Shown piece after piece: positions 1 to 5,062 of a stretch of 5,143 nt of DNA (its first letter is position 1; each line of letters opens with the position of its first letter). The notes beneath the pieces were generated by a model. The model searched no databases. It was not told where the DNA came from and was given only the letters and a program-made list of their open reading frames with translations. The stretch lies in the NCBI GenBank assembly GCA_048498415.1, contig JBEHYA010000111.1, forward strand, positions 1 to 5,143. Reading direction: 5' to 3'. The translations under genes and the position numbers were made by a program. The stretch is from JBEHYA01 sp048498415. Its GTDB lineage: Bacteria; Pseudomonadota; Alphaproteobacteria; UBA9219; RGZA01.

Positions 1-562
1 CCACTTCCAAATCGGAGATGGCGGTGAGCAGCTTGGGGTCCCAGTTCACAAGGCGCTTGTCCTTGTAAATCAGGCCTTCACGGTAAAGCTGCACAAACAC
101 GCGGGTGACGGCTTTGTTGAGGCCTTCATCCATGGTGAAGCGTTCCCGCGGCCAGTCGGGGGATGCGCCAAGGCGGCGGAGCTGGCGGGTAATCGTGCCG
201 CCACTTTCTTCTTTCCATTCCCAGACTTTTTCCAGAAACTTTTCGCGGCCCAGATCATGGCGCGAGGTTTTTTGCGCAGCCAACTGGCGCTCGACGATCA
301 TCTGCGTGGCGATACCGGCATGATCGGTGCCGGGTTGCCATAACACGTCTTTGCCTTGCATGCGCTGGTAGCGCACCAGAATATCCTGCAGCGTAAAGGT
401 GAGTGCGTGGCCCATGTGGAGGCTGCCGGTCACATTCGGCGGCGGCATCATGATGCAATAAGGCGTTTTGTTCGATTTTACATCGGCCGCAAAGGCGCCG
501 GTGCGTTCCCACTCCGGGTAACGCTTGGCTTCAACTTCAGCGGGGGTATAGGTCTTTTCCAT
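1..562 (-). CDS. valS: Valyl-tRNA synthetase, N-terminal 187 residues (3' end outside window)
   Basis: Class I aminoacyl-tRNA synthetase that attaches valine to tRNA-Val in the cytoplasm. Reading leftward from an ATG at 562-560, the frame stays open to the window edge. Residues 40-54 carry the class I signature PPPNVTGSLHMGHAL, with the HIGH-type motif HMGH at 49-52. TDHAGIATQ at 79-87 is the next conserved ValS block, followed by a GASPDWPRERFTMDE segment and, at the cut end, AISDLEV; all are typical of ValS rather than IleS or LeuS. The KMSKS motif, editing domain, anticodon-binding domain and C-terminal coiled coil would lie in the several hundred missing residues. The start fits the usual N-terminus (MEKTYTPAEVEAKRYPEWE). 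The Shine-Dalgarno sequence is weak: CCC directly precedes the ATG. ValS is transcribed divergently from the unknown gene at 682. Identity is very secure. Confidence 0.97.
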   Translation of the reverse strand, partial: MEKTYTPAEVEAKRYPEWERTGAFAADVKSNKTPYCIMMPPPNVTGSLHMGHALTFTLQDILVRYQRMQGKDVLWQPGTDHAGIATQMIVERQLAAQKTSRHDLGREKFLEKVWEWKEESGGTITRQLRRLGASPDWPRERFTMDEGLNKAVTRVFVQLYREGLIYKDKRLVNWDPKLLTAISDLEV

Positions 563-681
563 GGGTTTATCGCAATAAATCAGCTGTTTAAGGGGCGGAG
601 TTTACCTAAAACCGGCCCCGATTTCATGAATTATTTTCGGCCCCCGCCCCTATAATAACCCCGGATTTAAAGGATTATACG
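563..681. promoter_or_regulatory. Divergent intergenic region between valS and the unknown operon
   Basis: This 119-base gap separates the 5' ends of valS (leftward) and the 201-residue gene (rightward), so it must hold promoters for both unless transcription enters from elsewhere. The rightward promoter is recognisable by a TATAAT box and is listed separately. For valS I see only weak leftward -10-like matches and no convincing -35/-10 pair. The region has a C-rich run at 641-650, an 8-bp palindrome TTCATGAA at 623-630, and a possible GGGGC/GCCCC stem (592-596 with 615-619) with an 18-base loop. None of these is diagnostic of a known regulator or leader RNA. Confidence 0.5.
651..656 (+). promoter_or_regulatory. 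-10 box for the unknown two-gene operon
   Basis: A perfect TATAAT hexamer lies 25 bases before the TTG start of the 201-residue gene. Transcription would begin near 662-664, leaving a short leader of about 20 bases that contains the AAAGGA ribosome binding site at 669-674. The -35 region is poor: the best candidate, ATGAAT at 626-631 with a 19-base spacer, matches only three consensus positions. The promoter may therefore be weak, activator-dependent or read by another sigma factor. The call rests on the -10 match and its position. Confidence 0.55.
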
Positions 682-1287
682 TTGCGTTACCCCGAAAGTT
701 CCTATTCCTACGCCTATAATGTGTGCAGCGATATGGCCGATAATTACGGCCTTCCGAAAATGCGCATCTTCGCCATGCCCACGCCTGAAGCCATGCTGAA
801 GGCGATGGATGAGAATTTCGAGCGTTTAGTTCTTCAAGTGGCGGAACAACGGCAGGCGTTATTTCGTGAATGGCGCACCAAAACCATTGCGCAAAACCCG
901 GTTGATGAAGATGAGTGGAAAGCCACTGAAAGCGAATTGTTTGATGCGCTATCGCCGGATCAATCGGAATATATGATCGCACGCATTATATTTGCCGAGA
1001 CACAAAATCATGCCGCACTGCGCAGCGAGCGCGGCGATGAAATCTATGACGAATTCCTGGATCATATGGTGGAAATGGCCTGCCGCAAGGATGATAACCC
1101 GTTTGAAGAAGGCTATGTGCCGCCCGAATATTACGATGACAATGAATTTCAAAGCCTGCTGTTCAACAAGGATATGGACTTCTGGACGCTGACCAAGTAC
1201 ACAAGCGCCCCTGCAGAGCCATATAAGCCAGATAAGGTACGTGAATTATTTCCCGGCAACGCCGCCGGACAGAAAAAGATAGGATGA
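682..1287 (+). CDS. Unrecognised acidic 201-residue protein, TTG start
   Basis: I do not recognise this family. The frame is well supported as a real gene. It has a TTG start preceded by AAAGGA at 669-674 (7-base spacing), a TATAAT box upstream, 201 uninterrupted codons, and a close downstream partner with its own ribosome binding site. The protein has no signal peptide or membrane segment and should be cytoplasmic. It begins with a Tyr/Ser-rich stretch (MRYPESSYSYAYN). Residues about 35-70 (PEAMLKAMDENFERLVLQ and onward) look like a long amphipathic helix. Residues 75-135 are acidic and probably helical. Residues 138-170 are rich in Asp, Glu and aromatics (FEEGYVPPEYYDDNEF), and the C-terminus is short and basic (GQKKIG). 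Only two Cys (15 and 134) are visible and there is no obvious metal site or nucleotide-binding motif. It sits between valS and popZ on the opposite strand; this position does not by itself give a function. Confidence 0.85.
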   Translation: MRYPESSYSYAYNVCSDMADNYGLPKMRIFAMPTPEAMLKAMDENFERLVLQVAEQRQALFREWRTKTIAQNPVDEDEWKATESELFDALSPDQSEYMIARIIFAETQNHAALRSERGDEIYDEFLDHMVEMACRKDDNPFEEGYVPPEYYDDNEFQSLLFNKDMDFWTLTKYTSAPAEPYKPDKVRELFPGNAAGQKKIG

Positions 1288-1293
1288 TATATT

Positions 1294-1491
1294 ATGTCTA
1301 GAGTATCAGATCGCATGAAAGGTATTGGCGATGCACATAGCGATATTGCCAAAGAAGGCCCAAAAAATCCTGAACTGGATTTAGCCGCAACTTTACAAGC
1401 GCGTTTGCGCGCAGCCCTTGAGCACGGGGTACCGTTGCGTCCTGCCGGTCTGGCGCCGGTGGCTTCGCCGGATGACAGAGAGCCCAAGTAA
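1294..1491 (+). CDS. Unrecognised 65-residue small protein
   Basis: A small ATG-started gene beginning 6 bases after the stop of the 201-residue gene, so very likely its operon partner. A Shine-Dalgarno AGGA at 1281-1284, inside the end of the upstream gene, lies 9 bases before the ATG, which allows coupled translation. The N-terminal third is polar (MSRVSDRMKGIGDAHSDIA). Residues about 28-44 (LDLAATLQARLRAALEH) should form an amphipathic helix, and the C-terminal 20 residues are rich in Pro and Ala and end in charged residues. There is no signal peptide, membrane helix or recognisable domain. The stop codon is 5 bases from the stop of the convergent popZ gene. It could be a small accessory subunit or regulator of the upstream protein; that is inference from coupling only. 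Confidence 0.7.
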   Translation: MSRVSDRMKGIGDAHSDIAKEGPKNPELDLAATLQARLRAALEHGVPLRPAGLAPVASPDDREPK

Positions 1492-1496
1492 ACCGG

Positions 1497-2015
1497 TTAG
1501 CGCAGATCGCGCGTGATTTTCTGGATTTCTTTTTGAACGATGCGTTCCACAAGCGTAGGCAGGTTGGCATCAAGCCATGCCTTCAATTGCGGGCGGATGA
1601 ATTCAAGCACCATGCCTTCCAGCGTGGCGCTGCCGTTGCCAATTGGAAAGCTGGTGATGGTGGCTTGCGTGCGCAGGCCCGCCAGACCGCCAAGCGCTGC
1701 GGCAGACGCCGCAGCGGCGGCATCGGAAACCAGACCATCGCCAGTTTCAACTTCCACCTGCGGTGCGGGTGTGGCGGGTGCGGCAGGCGGCGTATCTTCC
1801 ATTTCAATCACCGGATCAGCGGGTAACTCGGCGACCGGTTCCGGTGCTGGCGCAGCGGCCACAGGTTCCGGCGCAGGAGCAACTTCTTCTGTTAGATCGA
1901 GGATGGCATCAGGGGGATCAGCCGCCTGTACCGTTGCCCCGTCTTCCGAGATAATTTTACGGATGGAGGCAAGGATTTCCTCCATCGACGGTTCGTTTGC
2001 AGCGGTTTCAGCCAT
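1497..2015 (-). CDS. popZ: Polar organising protein PopZ (DUF2497 family)
   Basis: PopZ self-assembles into a condensate-like hub at the cell pole and, in Caulobacter, anchors ParB/parS centromeres and cell-cycle signalling proteins. The 172-residue protein is close to the length of Caulobacter PopZ and has the family's three-part layout. Residues 10-25 (SMEEILASIRKIISED) form the conserved N-terminal client-binding helix. Residues about 46-90 are an acidic, Pro/Ala/Glu-rich linker predicted to be disordered. Residues 132-168 (from LEGMVLEFIRPQLKAWLDAN through IQKIT) form the C-terminal helices used for oligomerisation. A short conserved patch, AILDLTEEV, lies at 37-45. The linker contains an APAPEPVA duplication. 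The ATG is preceded by no clear Shine-Dalgarno sequence. The gene lies downstream of tolC but is separated from it by about 250 bases and a hairpin repeat, so it probably has its own promoter. It converges with the 65-residue gene. Confidence 0.93.
   Translation of the reverse strand: MAETAANEPSMEEILASIRKIISEDGATVQAADPPDAILDLTEEVAPAPEPVAAAPAPEPVAELPADPVIEMEDTPPAAPATPAPQVEVETGDGLVSDAAAAASAAALGGLAGLRTQATITSFPIGNGSATLEGMVLEFIRPQLKAWLDANLPTLVERIVQKEIQKITRDLR
1830..1880 (-). repeat. 27-bp-period duplication inside the popZ linker
   Basis: Two copies of APAPEPVA (PopZ residues 46-53 and 55-62) are spaced by one Ala. At the DNA level, ggttccgg begins at 1837 and again at 1864, giving a 27-base period with several third-position differences between copies. 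It probably reflects slippage or duplication in a linker whose charge and disorder matter more than its exact sequence. Confidence 0.6.
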
Positions 2016-2166
2016 GAGAAAAACGGAGAATCATAAGAGGTTATTCGTTCACCCCTGAATTTAAATAATAAAACCTGCCACGCGCAAAGACTTTGTTGAA
2101 AAACCCCCAGAATCTAGGCTGCGGCTTCTGTTTGAGTATGGAAATAACAGGCTTTGCCAAGACATT
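2016..2166 (-). promoter_or_regulatory. Non-coding region upstream of popZ, probable promoter region
   Basis: This 151-base stretch between the hairpin repeat and the popZ start holds no credible gene. Read toward popZ it contains an AT-rich segment (about 2052-2075). There, TTGCGC followed after 16-17 bases by TTTAAA or TTAAAT could serve as a weak sigma70-type promoter, but no single pair is convincing. Alphaproteobacterial popZ can be cell-cycle regulated; I do not see a GANTC methylation site or a clear CtrA full site here by eye. Confidence 0.3.
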
Positions 2167-2259
2167 GTCATCCCGGCGCAGGCCGGCATCCACGAAAAGC
2201 CACATGACGAAGGCTTTGTTTAATGGCCTGTCGTGGATGCCGGCCTTCGCCGGCATGAC
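2167..2259. repeat. Paired-hairpin inverted repeat downstream of tolC
   Basis: Two 29-base arms (2167-2195 and 2231-2259) are inverted copies matching at 27 of 29 positions across a 35-base spacer. Each arm contains a 20-base hairpin core (8-bp stem, 4-base loop, 8-bp stem). On the right this is ATGCCGGC/CTTC/GCCGGCAT at 2237-2256. On the left it is ATCCCGGC/GCAG/GCCGGCAT at 2170-2189, with one C-C mismatch. The spacer has a smaller nested pairing, AAAGCC (2196-2201) with GGCTTT (2212-2217). The element starts 8 bases past the tolC stop and could block or stabilise the 3' end of the tolC mRNA, but no T-run follows as in a classical intrinsic terminator. It belongs to the same family as the element at the right edge of the window and resembles dispersed intergenic palindromes common in proteobacteria. 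Confidence 0.85.
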
Positions 2260-2267
2260 GGATAGGC

Positions 2268-3899
2268 TTAGCGGTTGAACCCCATATTCTGTGTAATATC
2301 GCCGCTATTAGCGGTGGTTGTGGTGGGTGCAGGGACTGGCGCCGGGGAATCCGGGTTGGTGCGGACGGGCTGGACGATGCGCACGCCATCGGCATTGAGC
2401 ATTGGCGCATCGACGGCAGCGGTTTTAACCGGCTGTTCCGGCAGGTTGCTGGTAACCGGCACGGCGCGGCTGGTTGGCGGCAGCGGCGGGGTGATGGGCC
2501 GTGCGGCAGGCTGGGCCTGCGGCGGGGCCGGCAGCGGTTCCCCCGCCTTGGGGTCATCGCGGTCGCCGGTACTGCTCAGGCCAATCCATTTATCTTTGAC
2601 TTCATCGTAATGCTGGACGGGATCGTAAGGCGTAACGGGCAGCGCGATTTCGGCGGCGGTGAGTTCGCCCACGGCGGCTTTGGTATCGAAGCTGGAGACG
2701 GCCTGATCACGTTCGGCCTGAACCAGATTGACCTGTGCCTGCAAGGCTTCGGCTTCGGCATCAAGGCGGTCAAGCACCGTGCGGGTGCCAACTTCGGATT
2801 CCTGTTTCACGCCTTCATAGGCCATCTGCGCGGCATCGACCTGACTATGGCGGGCCTGAATGGCGGCGCGTGCCGTAATAAGTTCCTGCCATGCGCGGAC
2901 GGTGTTCTGGCGGGTTTGATCCATGGCATCGTGGACTTCGATGCGGCGCTGGTTGGCGGTTTGCTTGGCTTCGCGCGTTTTGGCGTAATCGCCGCCGTGA
3001 TAAAGGGGAATGGTGAGCTTGGCCAAAATCTGCGCGCTATCGAGGTCGTTAGGGAAAGCGGAGCCGCTATCCCACGCTTTGGCGCCGCTGGCTTCTAAAC
3101 TAAGCTTGGGCAGCAGCGCGCCCTGTGCGTAATCCACATCGTTTTCCGCGGCTTGCTCCGTGTATTGCGCGGCGACAACCTGCGGGTGATTTTTTTGCGA
3201 GCGATCCAGCGCATCATCCAGCGAGACCGGCAGGCTTATGACCGGCTTTTCATATTGCAGCTGGCCGGGCGCCATGCCGACGATGCGTTCATAGGTGGCC
3301 TGACTGATGGAAAGTTTGCCTTCGGCTTCGATGCGGTCGGCCGTGGAGCCGGCGAGACGCGATTCCGCTTGGCTGACATCGGTTTTGGTGGCTTCACCGA
3401 CTTTAAAGCGGTCACGCGCGGCCTGGCGTTCTTTGGTCAGCACCTCTTCCTGCTTTTTGGTGAGGCGCAGCACGGCCTGATCGCGCACCACGTCATAGAA
3501 AGCCTGGGCAACACTGAGCAGCAATTGCTGTTCGGTGTTCATGAGGCTGGCGCGTTCGGCCAGCACATTTTTTTTGGCGGCATCCACGCTGGCATCGATC
3601 TGGCCACCTAAATAGATGGGCTGGGTGACGGTGGCGCCCACCTGGCGGGGCACCAGCTTGGTGGAGACATTATTATATTCGGCATAGGATAGCCCGGCGC
3701 TGGCATTGATATCGGCCTGCGGGCGCGCGCTGGATTTTGCGATCGCCACGCCTTCATCGGTCGCGCGTAAATGCGCGCGGGCGGCTTGCAGCGAGGGATT
3801 GGCCATGTAGGCACGGGTCATCGCCTGCTGCAGGGTTTCGGCATGTGCGGGAGATGCAAGGGCGCCTAGAAGCAGCGAAGCGTAGAGATATTTTTTCAT
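2268..3899 (-). CDS. tolC: TolC-family outer membrane efflux/secretion channel
   Basis: Trimeric outer membrane channel-tunnel that docks with inner membrane transporters (RND pumps or type I secretion ABC systems) to export drugs or proteins. The 543-residue product starts with a signal peptide, MKKYLYASLLLGALASPAHA, predicted to be cleaved after Ala20. Two homologous OEP halves follow, at about 22-210 and 222-425. Each has a P[IL]YxGG motif (QPIYLGGQ at 93-100, IPLYHGGD at 297-304) and the helix segment following a VG turn (RFKVGEATKTDVSQAESRLA at 164-183, ESEVGTRTVLDRLDAEAEAL at 367-386). Residues 444-543 are an unusual Pro/Ala/Thr-rich tail. The ATG at 3899-3897 is chosen because it begins a proper signal peptide and has AAGG 7 bases upstream; starting 47 codons earlier would bury the signal peptide and overlap the rhodanese gene. 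The ATG lies 1 base past the rhodanese stop (TGATATG), implying translational coupling. The gene ends just before a hairpin repeat. Confidence 0.95.
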   Translation of the reverse strand: MKKYLYASLLLGALASPAHAETLQQAMTRAYMANPSLQAARAHLRATDEGVAIAKSSARPQADINASAGLSYAEYNNVSTKLVPRQVGATVTQPIYLGGQIDASVDAAKKNVLAERASLMNTEQQLLLSVAQAFYDVVRDQAVLRLTKKQEEVLTKERQAARDRFKVGEATKTDVSQAESRLAGSTADRIEAEGKLSISQATYERIVGMAPGQLQYEKPVISLPVSLDDALDRSQKNHPQVVAAQYTEQAAENDVDYAQGALLPKLSLEASGAKAWDSGSAFPNDLDSAQILAKLTIPLYHGGDYAKTREAKQTANQRRIEVHDAMDQTRQNTVRAWQELITARAAIQARHSQVDAAQMAYEGVKQESEVGTRTVLDRLDAEAEALQAQVNLVQAERDQAVSSFDTKAAVGELTAAEIALPVTPYDPVQHYDEVKDKWIGLSSTGDRDDPKAGEPLPAPPQAQPAARPITPPLPPTSRAVPVTSNLPEQPVKTAAVDAPMLNADGVRIVQPVRTNPDSPAPVPAPTTTTANSGDITQNMGFNR

Positions 3900-3900
3900 A

Positions 3901-4230
3901 TCAGTACCTTGGGACGGCGGGATCGATTTCCGTGGACCACGCATCGATGCCGCCCGCAAGGTTGGAGACATTTTCAAAACCATTGTCCCGCAGCCAGCGG
4001 GTGACGCGCATGCTGCGGCCCCCGTGATGACAATGGACAATTATCCGCTTATCTTTGAACAACTCATTAACACGCGAGGGGATATTGCCCATCGGGATAT
4101 GCAGTGAGCCATTTATTTTGGCGGTTGCTATTTCTGCATCTTCACGCACATCGAGCAGCACAAAATTTTCCTGCGCATCGCGCATACGCTTGAGTGCATT
4201 CACATCGATTTCAAGCGGCGCGTCTGTCAT
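3901..4230 (-). CDS. Single-domain rhodanese-like sulfurtransferase
   Basis: Rhodanese-domain protein of 109 residues. These enzymes carry a persulfide on an active-site Cys and pass sulfane sulfur to acceptors such as thiols or cyanide. The active-site loop CHHGGRS occupies residues 67-73, with Cys67 the expected catalytic residue and the backbone of the six-residue loop forming the anion pocket. The fold signatures are present: FVLLDVRE at 23-30 (strand plus the conserved Asp-Val-Arg), INGSLHIPMGNI at 39-50 and NVSNLAGGIDAW at 87-98. There is no signal peptide, so it should be cytoplasmic. It resembles the GlpE/PspE-sized single-domain proteins. Its ATG is 2 bases after the stop of the methyltransferase gene and its stop is 1 base before tolC, so it is an internal gene of a three-gene operon. 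The Shine-Dalgarno sequence is weak (GAG, 9 bases upstream), consistent with coupling. The physiological substrate cannot be inferred. Confidence 0.92.
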   Translation of the reverse strand: MTDAPLEIDVNALKRMRDAQENFVLLDVREDAEIATAKINGSLHIPMGNIPSRVNELFKDKRIIVHCHHGGRSMRVTRWLRDNGFENVSNLAGGIDAWSTEIDPAVPRY

Positions 4231-4232
4231 GC

Positions 4233-4934
4233 TTATAACTCGAATTGCGGGCGGAGGTTGAAACCGGGGAGCAGCGGCGCGGCGGCATCGGCGATAACTG
4301 TTTCCGTAATGCTGGTGGCGGTTTTGGTGTAAATGCGGATTTCGCCCTGCCGGCCGAAGGTTTCACCCGGCGGGTAGACGATGCAGGCCAGGCGCCCGCC
4401 TTCGGCGAGCTGATGGATGATTTTTTCCGGCACCCACTGCACGGCGCCTTCAATCAGAATGACCTGATAGGGCGAATGATTGGCAAACCCATCGCATAAG
4501 GCGCCCTGCACCGCGTTCATGTTTTCCAGGCTGAAGGTCTGGCGGTTTTGCTGGATGGCGCGGGTGAGCGCGGGATCGGATTCCAGCGCGATCACTTCGC
4601 CGGCTATATCGTTGAGGAGTGCGGCGGCGTAACCGGTGCCGGCGCCGATATCCAGCACGCGGTCGGCGGGCTGAATTTGCAACGCCTGCAGCATGGTGGC
4701 GATGGTAAGCGGGGCCAGCAGCGTGCGGCCAAAACCGATATCGATATCTTCATCGATATAGGCAAACGCGCGTTTATCATCGGGCACGAACACTTCACGC
4801 GGCATGGCGGTGATGGCGGCCAGCAGATTATCATCGGTGATCTTGTTCGGCCGCAGCTGGCTTTCGATCATGTGCGTGCGGGCGGCGGCGAAGAAGGCCG
4901 TTTTTTCGGACGGGTTGGTGCTGGATTGTAGCAA
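4233..4934 (-). CDS. pcm: Pcm-type (protein-L-isoaspartate O-methyltransferase family) SAM-dependent methyltransferase
   Basis: Class I methyltransferase of the PCMT family, whose classical members methylate L-isoaspartyl residues in damaged proteins. With the start used here it has 233 residues. The SAM-binding motif I, VLDIGAGTG, is at 93-101, followed by an acidic post-motif (VIALESDP, Glu118). The conserved IIHQLAEGGRLACIV segment is near the usual motif III position. The N-terminal helix THMIESQLRPNKITD fits the alphaproteobacterial version of the family. The canonical substrate-side motif (GxTISxPxM in classical enzymes) reads GRTLLAPLTIA here, so isoaspartyl activity is not assured. 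Start choice: TTG at 4934-4932 has GGAG 6 bases upstream (4944-4941); the alternative GTG at 4946 would add four residues but has no Shine-Dalgarno sequence. This is the first gene of the operon, 2 bases ahead of the rhodanese gene, and lies downstream of a clear promoter and operator-like palindrome. Confidence 0.88.
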   Translation of the reverse strand: MLQSSTNPSEKTAFFAAARTHMIESQLRPNKITDDNLLAAITAMPREVFVPDDKRAFAYIDEDIDIGFGRTLLAPLTIATMLQALQIQPADRVLDIGAGTGYAAALLNDIAGEVIALESDPALTRAIQQNRQTFSLENMNAVQGALCDGFANHSPYQVILIEGAVQWVPEKIIHQLAEGGRLACIVYPPGETFGRQGEIRIYTKTATSITETVIADAAAPLLPGFNLRPQFEL

Positions 4935-4963
4935 AGCAGGCTCCACGGATGGGCTGGGACAAA

Positions 4964-4983
4964 ACTAAACTGGTCAGTTTAGT
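4964..4983. promoter_or_regulatory. Operator-like palindrome, TetR-family type
   Basis: A perfect inverted repeat of 9-base arms, ACTAAACTG and CAGTTTAGT, around a 2-base centre. It overlaps the last three bases of the TATACT -10 box and covers the predicted transcription start of the methyltransferase-rhodanese-tolC operon, where a bound protein would block RNA polymerase. Its size, symmetry and AAACTG-CAGTTT core resemble operators of TetR/AcrR-family repressors that control efflux genes. No regulator gene is present in the window, so the repressor identity is inference. Confidence 0.7.
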
Positions 4984-5009
4984 ATAGCGCAGCCGGATGC
5001 CGTTGCCAA
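4981..5009 (-). promoter_or_regulatory. Sigma70-type promoter of the pcm-rhodanese-tolC operon
   Basis: Read leftward, TTGGCA (5009-5004) and TATACT (4986-4981) form a -35/-10 pair with exactly 17 bases between them; each hexamer departs little from consensus. Transcription should begin near 4974-4976, inside the palindrome, giving a leader of about 40 bases before the TTG start or about 28 before the GTG. This is the strongest promoter visible in the window and probably drives all three genes. Confidence 0.75.
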
Positions 5010-5062
5010 TTGATTTGGCCGCGCCGAAGTGTGGCAATTTTTCGACATGGTGAAAATGAGGG

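Noticed and set aside
592..619. GGGGC/GCCCC stem upstream of valS as an attenuator or leader RNA
   Set aside because: It has only 5 base pairs around an 18-base loop, with no T-run, no leader peptide with valine codons and no known riboswitch pattern.
1491..1498. AACCGGTT palindrome between convergent stop codons as a bidirectional terminator
   Set aside because: Four base pairs without a loop and without flanking T-runs cannot form a working intrinsic terminator.
1540..2058. Long plus-strand open frame (172 codons) antisense to popZ
   Set aside because: Its Ser/Ala/Gly-rich composition is a by-product of the Ala/Pro/Glu-rich popZ linker read backwards. The popZ frame has clear family motifs and this frame has none.
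2088..2112. GACTTTGTTGAAAAACCCCC as a possible insertion sequence end or remnant
   Set aside because: It vaguely resembles terminal sequences of some insertion elements, but there is no matching opposite end, target duplication or transposase fragment in the window.
2041..2278. Small reading frames on both strands across the repeat region (products containing phrases like WMPAFAGMTD or MPAKAGIHDRP)
   Set aside because: These are translations of the dispersed hairpin repeat. Such peptides recur wherever the repeat falls and have no ribosome binding site or independent support.
2610..3611. Plus-strand open frames of 152 and 162 codons opposite tolC
   Set aside because: They are shadows of the GC-rich tolC coding strand, with Gly/Phe-rich translations, no ribosome binding sites and no recognisable domains.
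3900..4040. A 47-residue N-terminal extension of tolC starting at 4040
   Set aside because: It overlaps the rhodanese coding sequence in another frame and would bury the obvious signal peptide that begins at 3899, where a good ribosome binding site exists.
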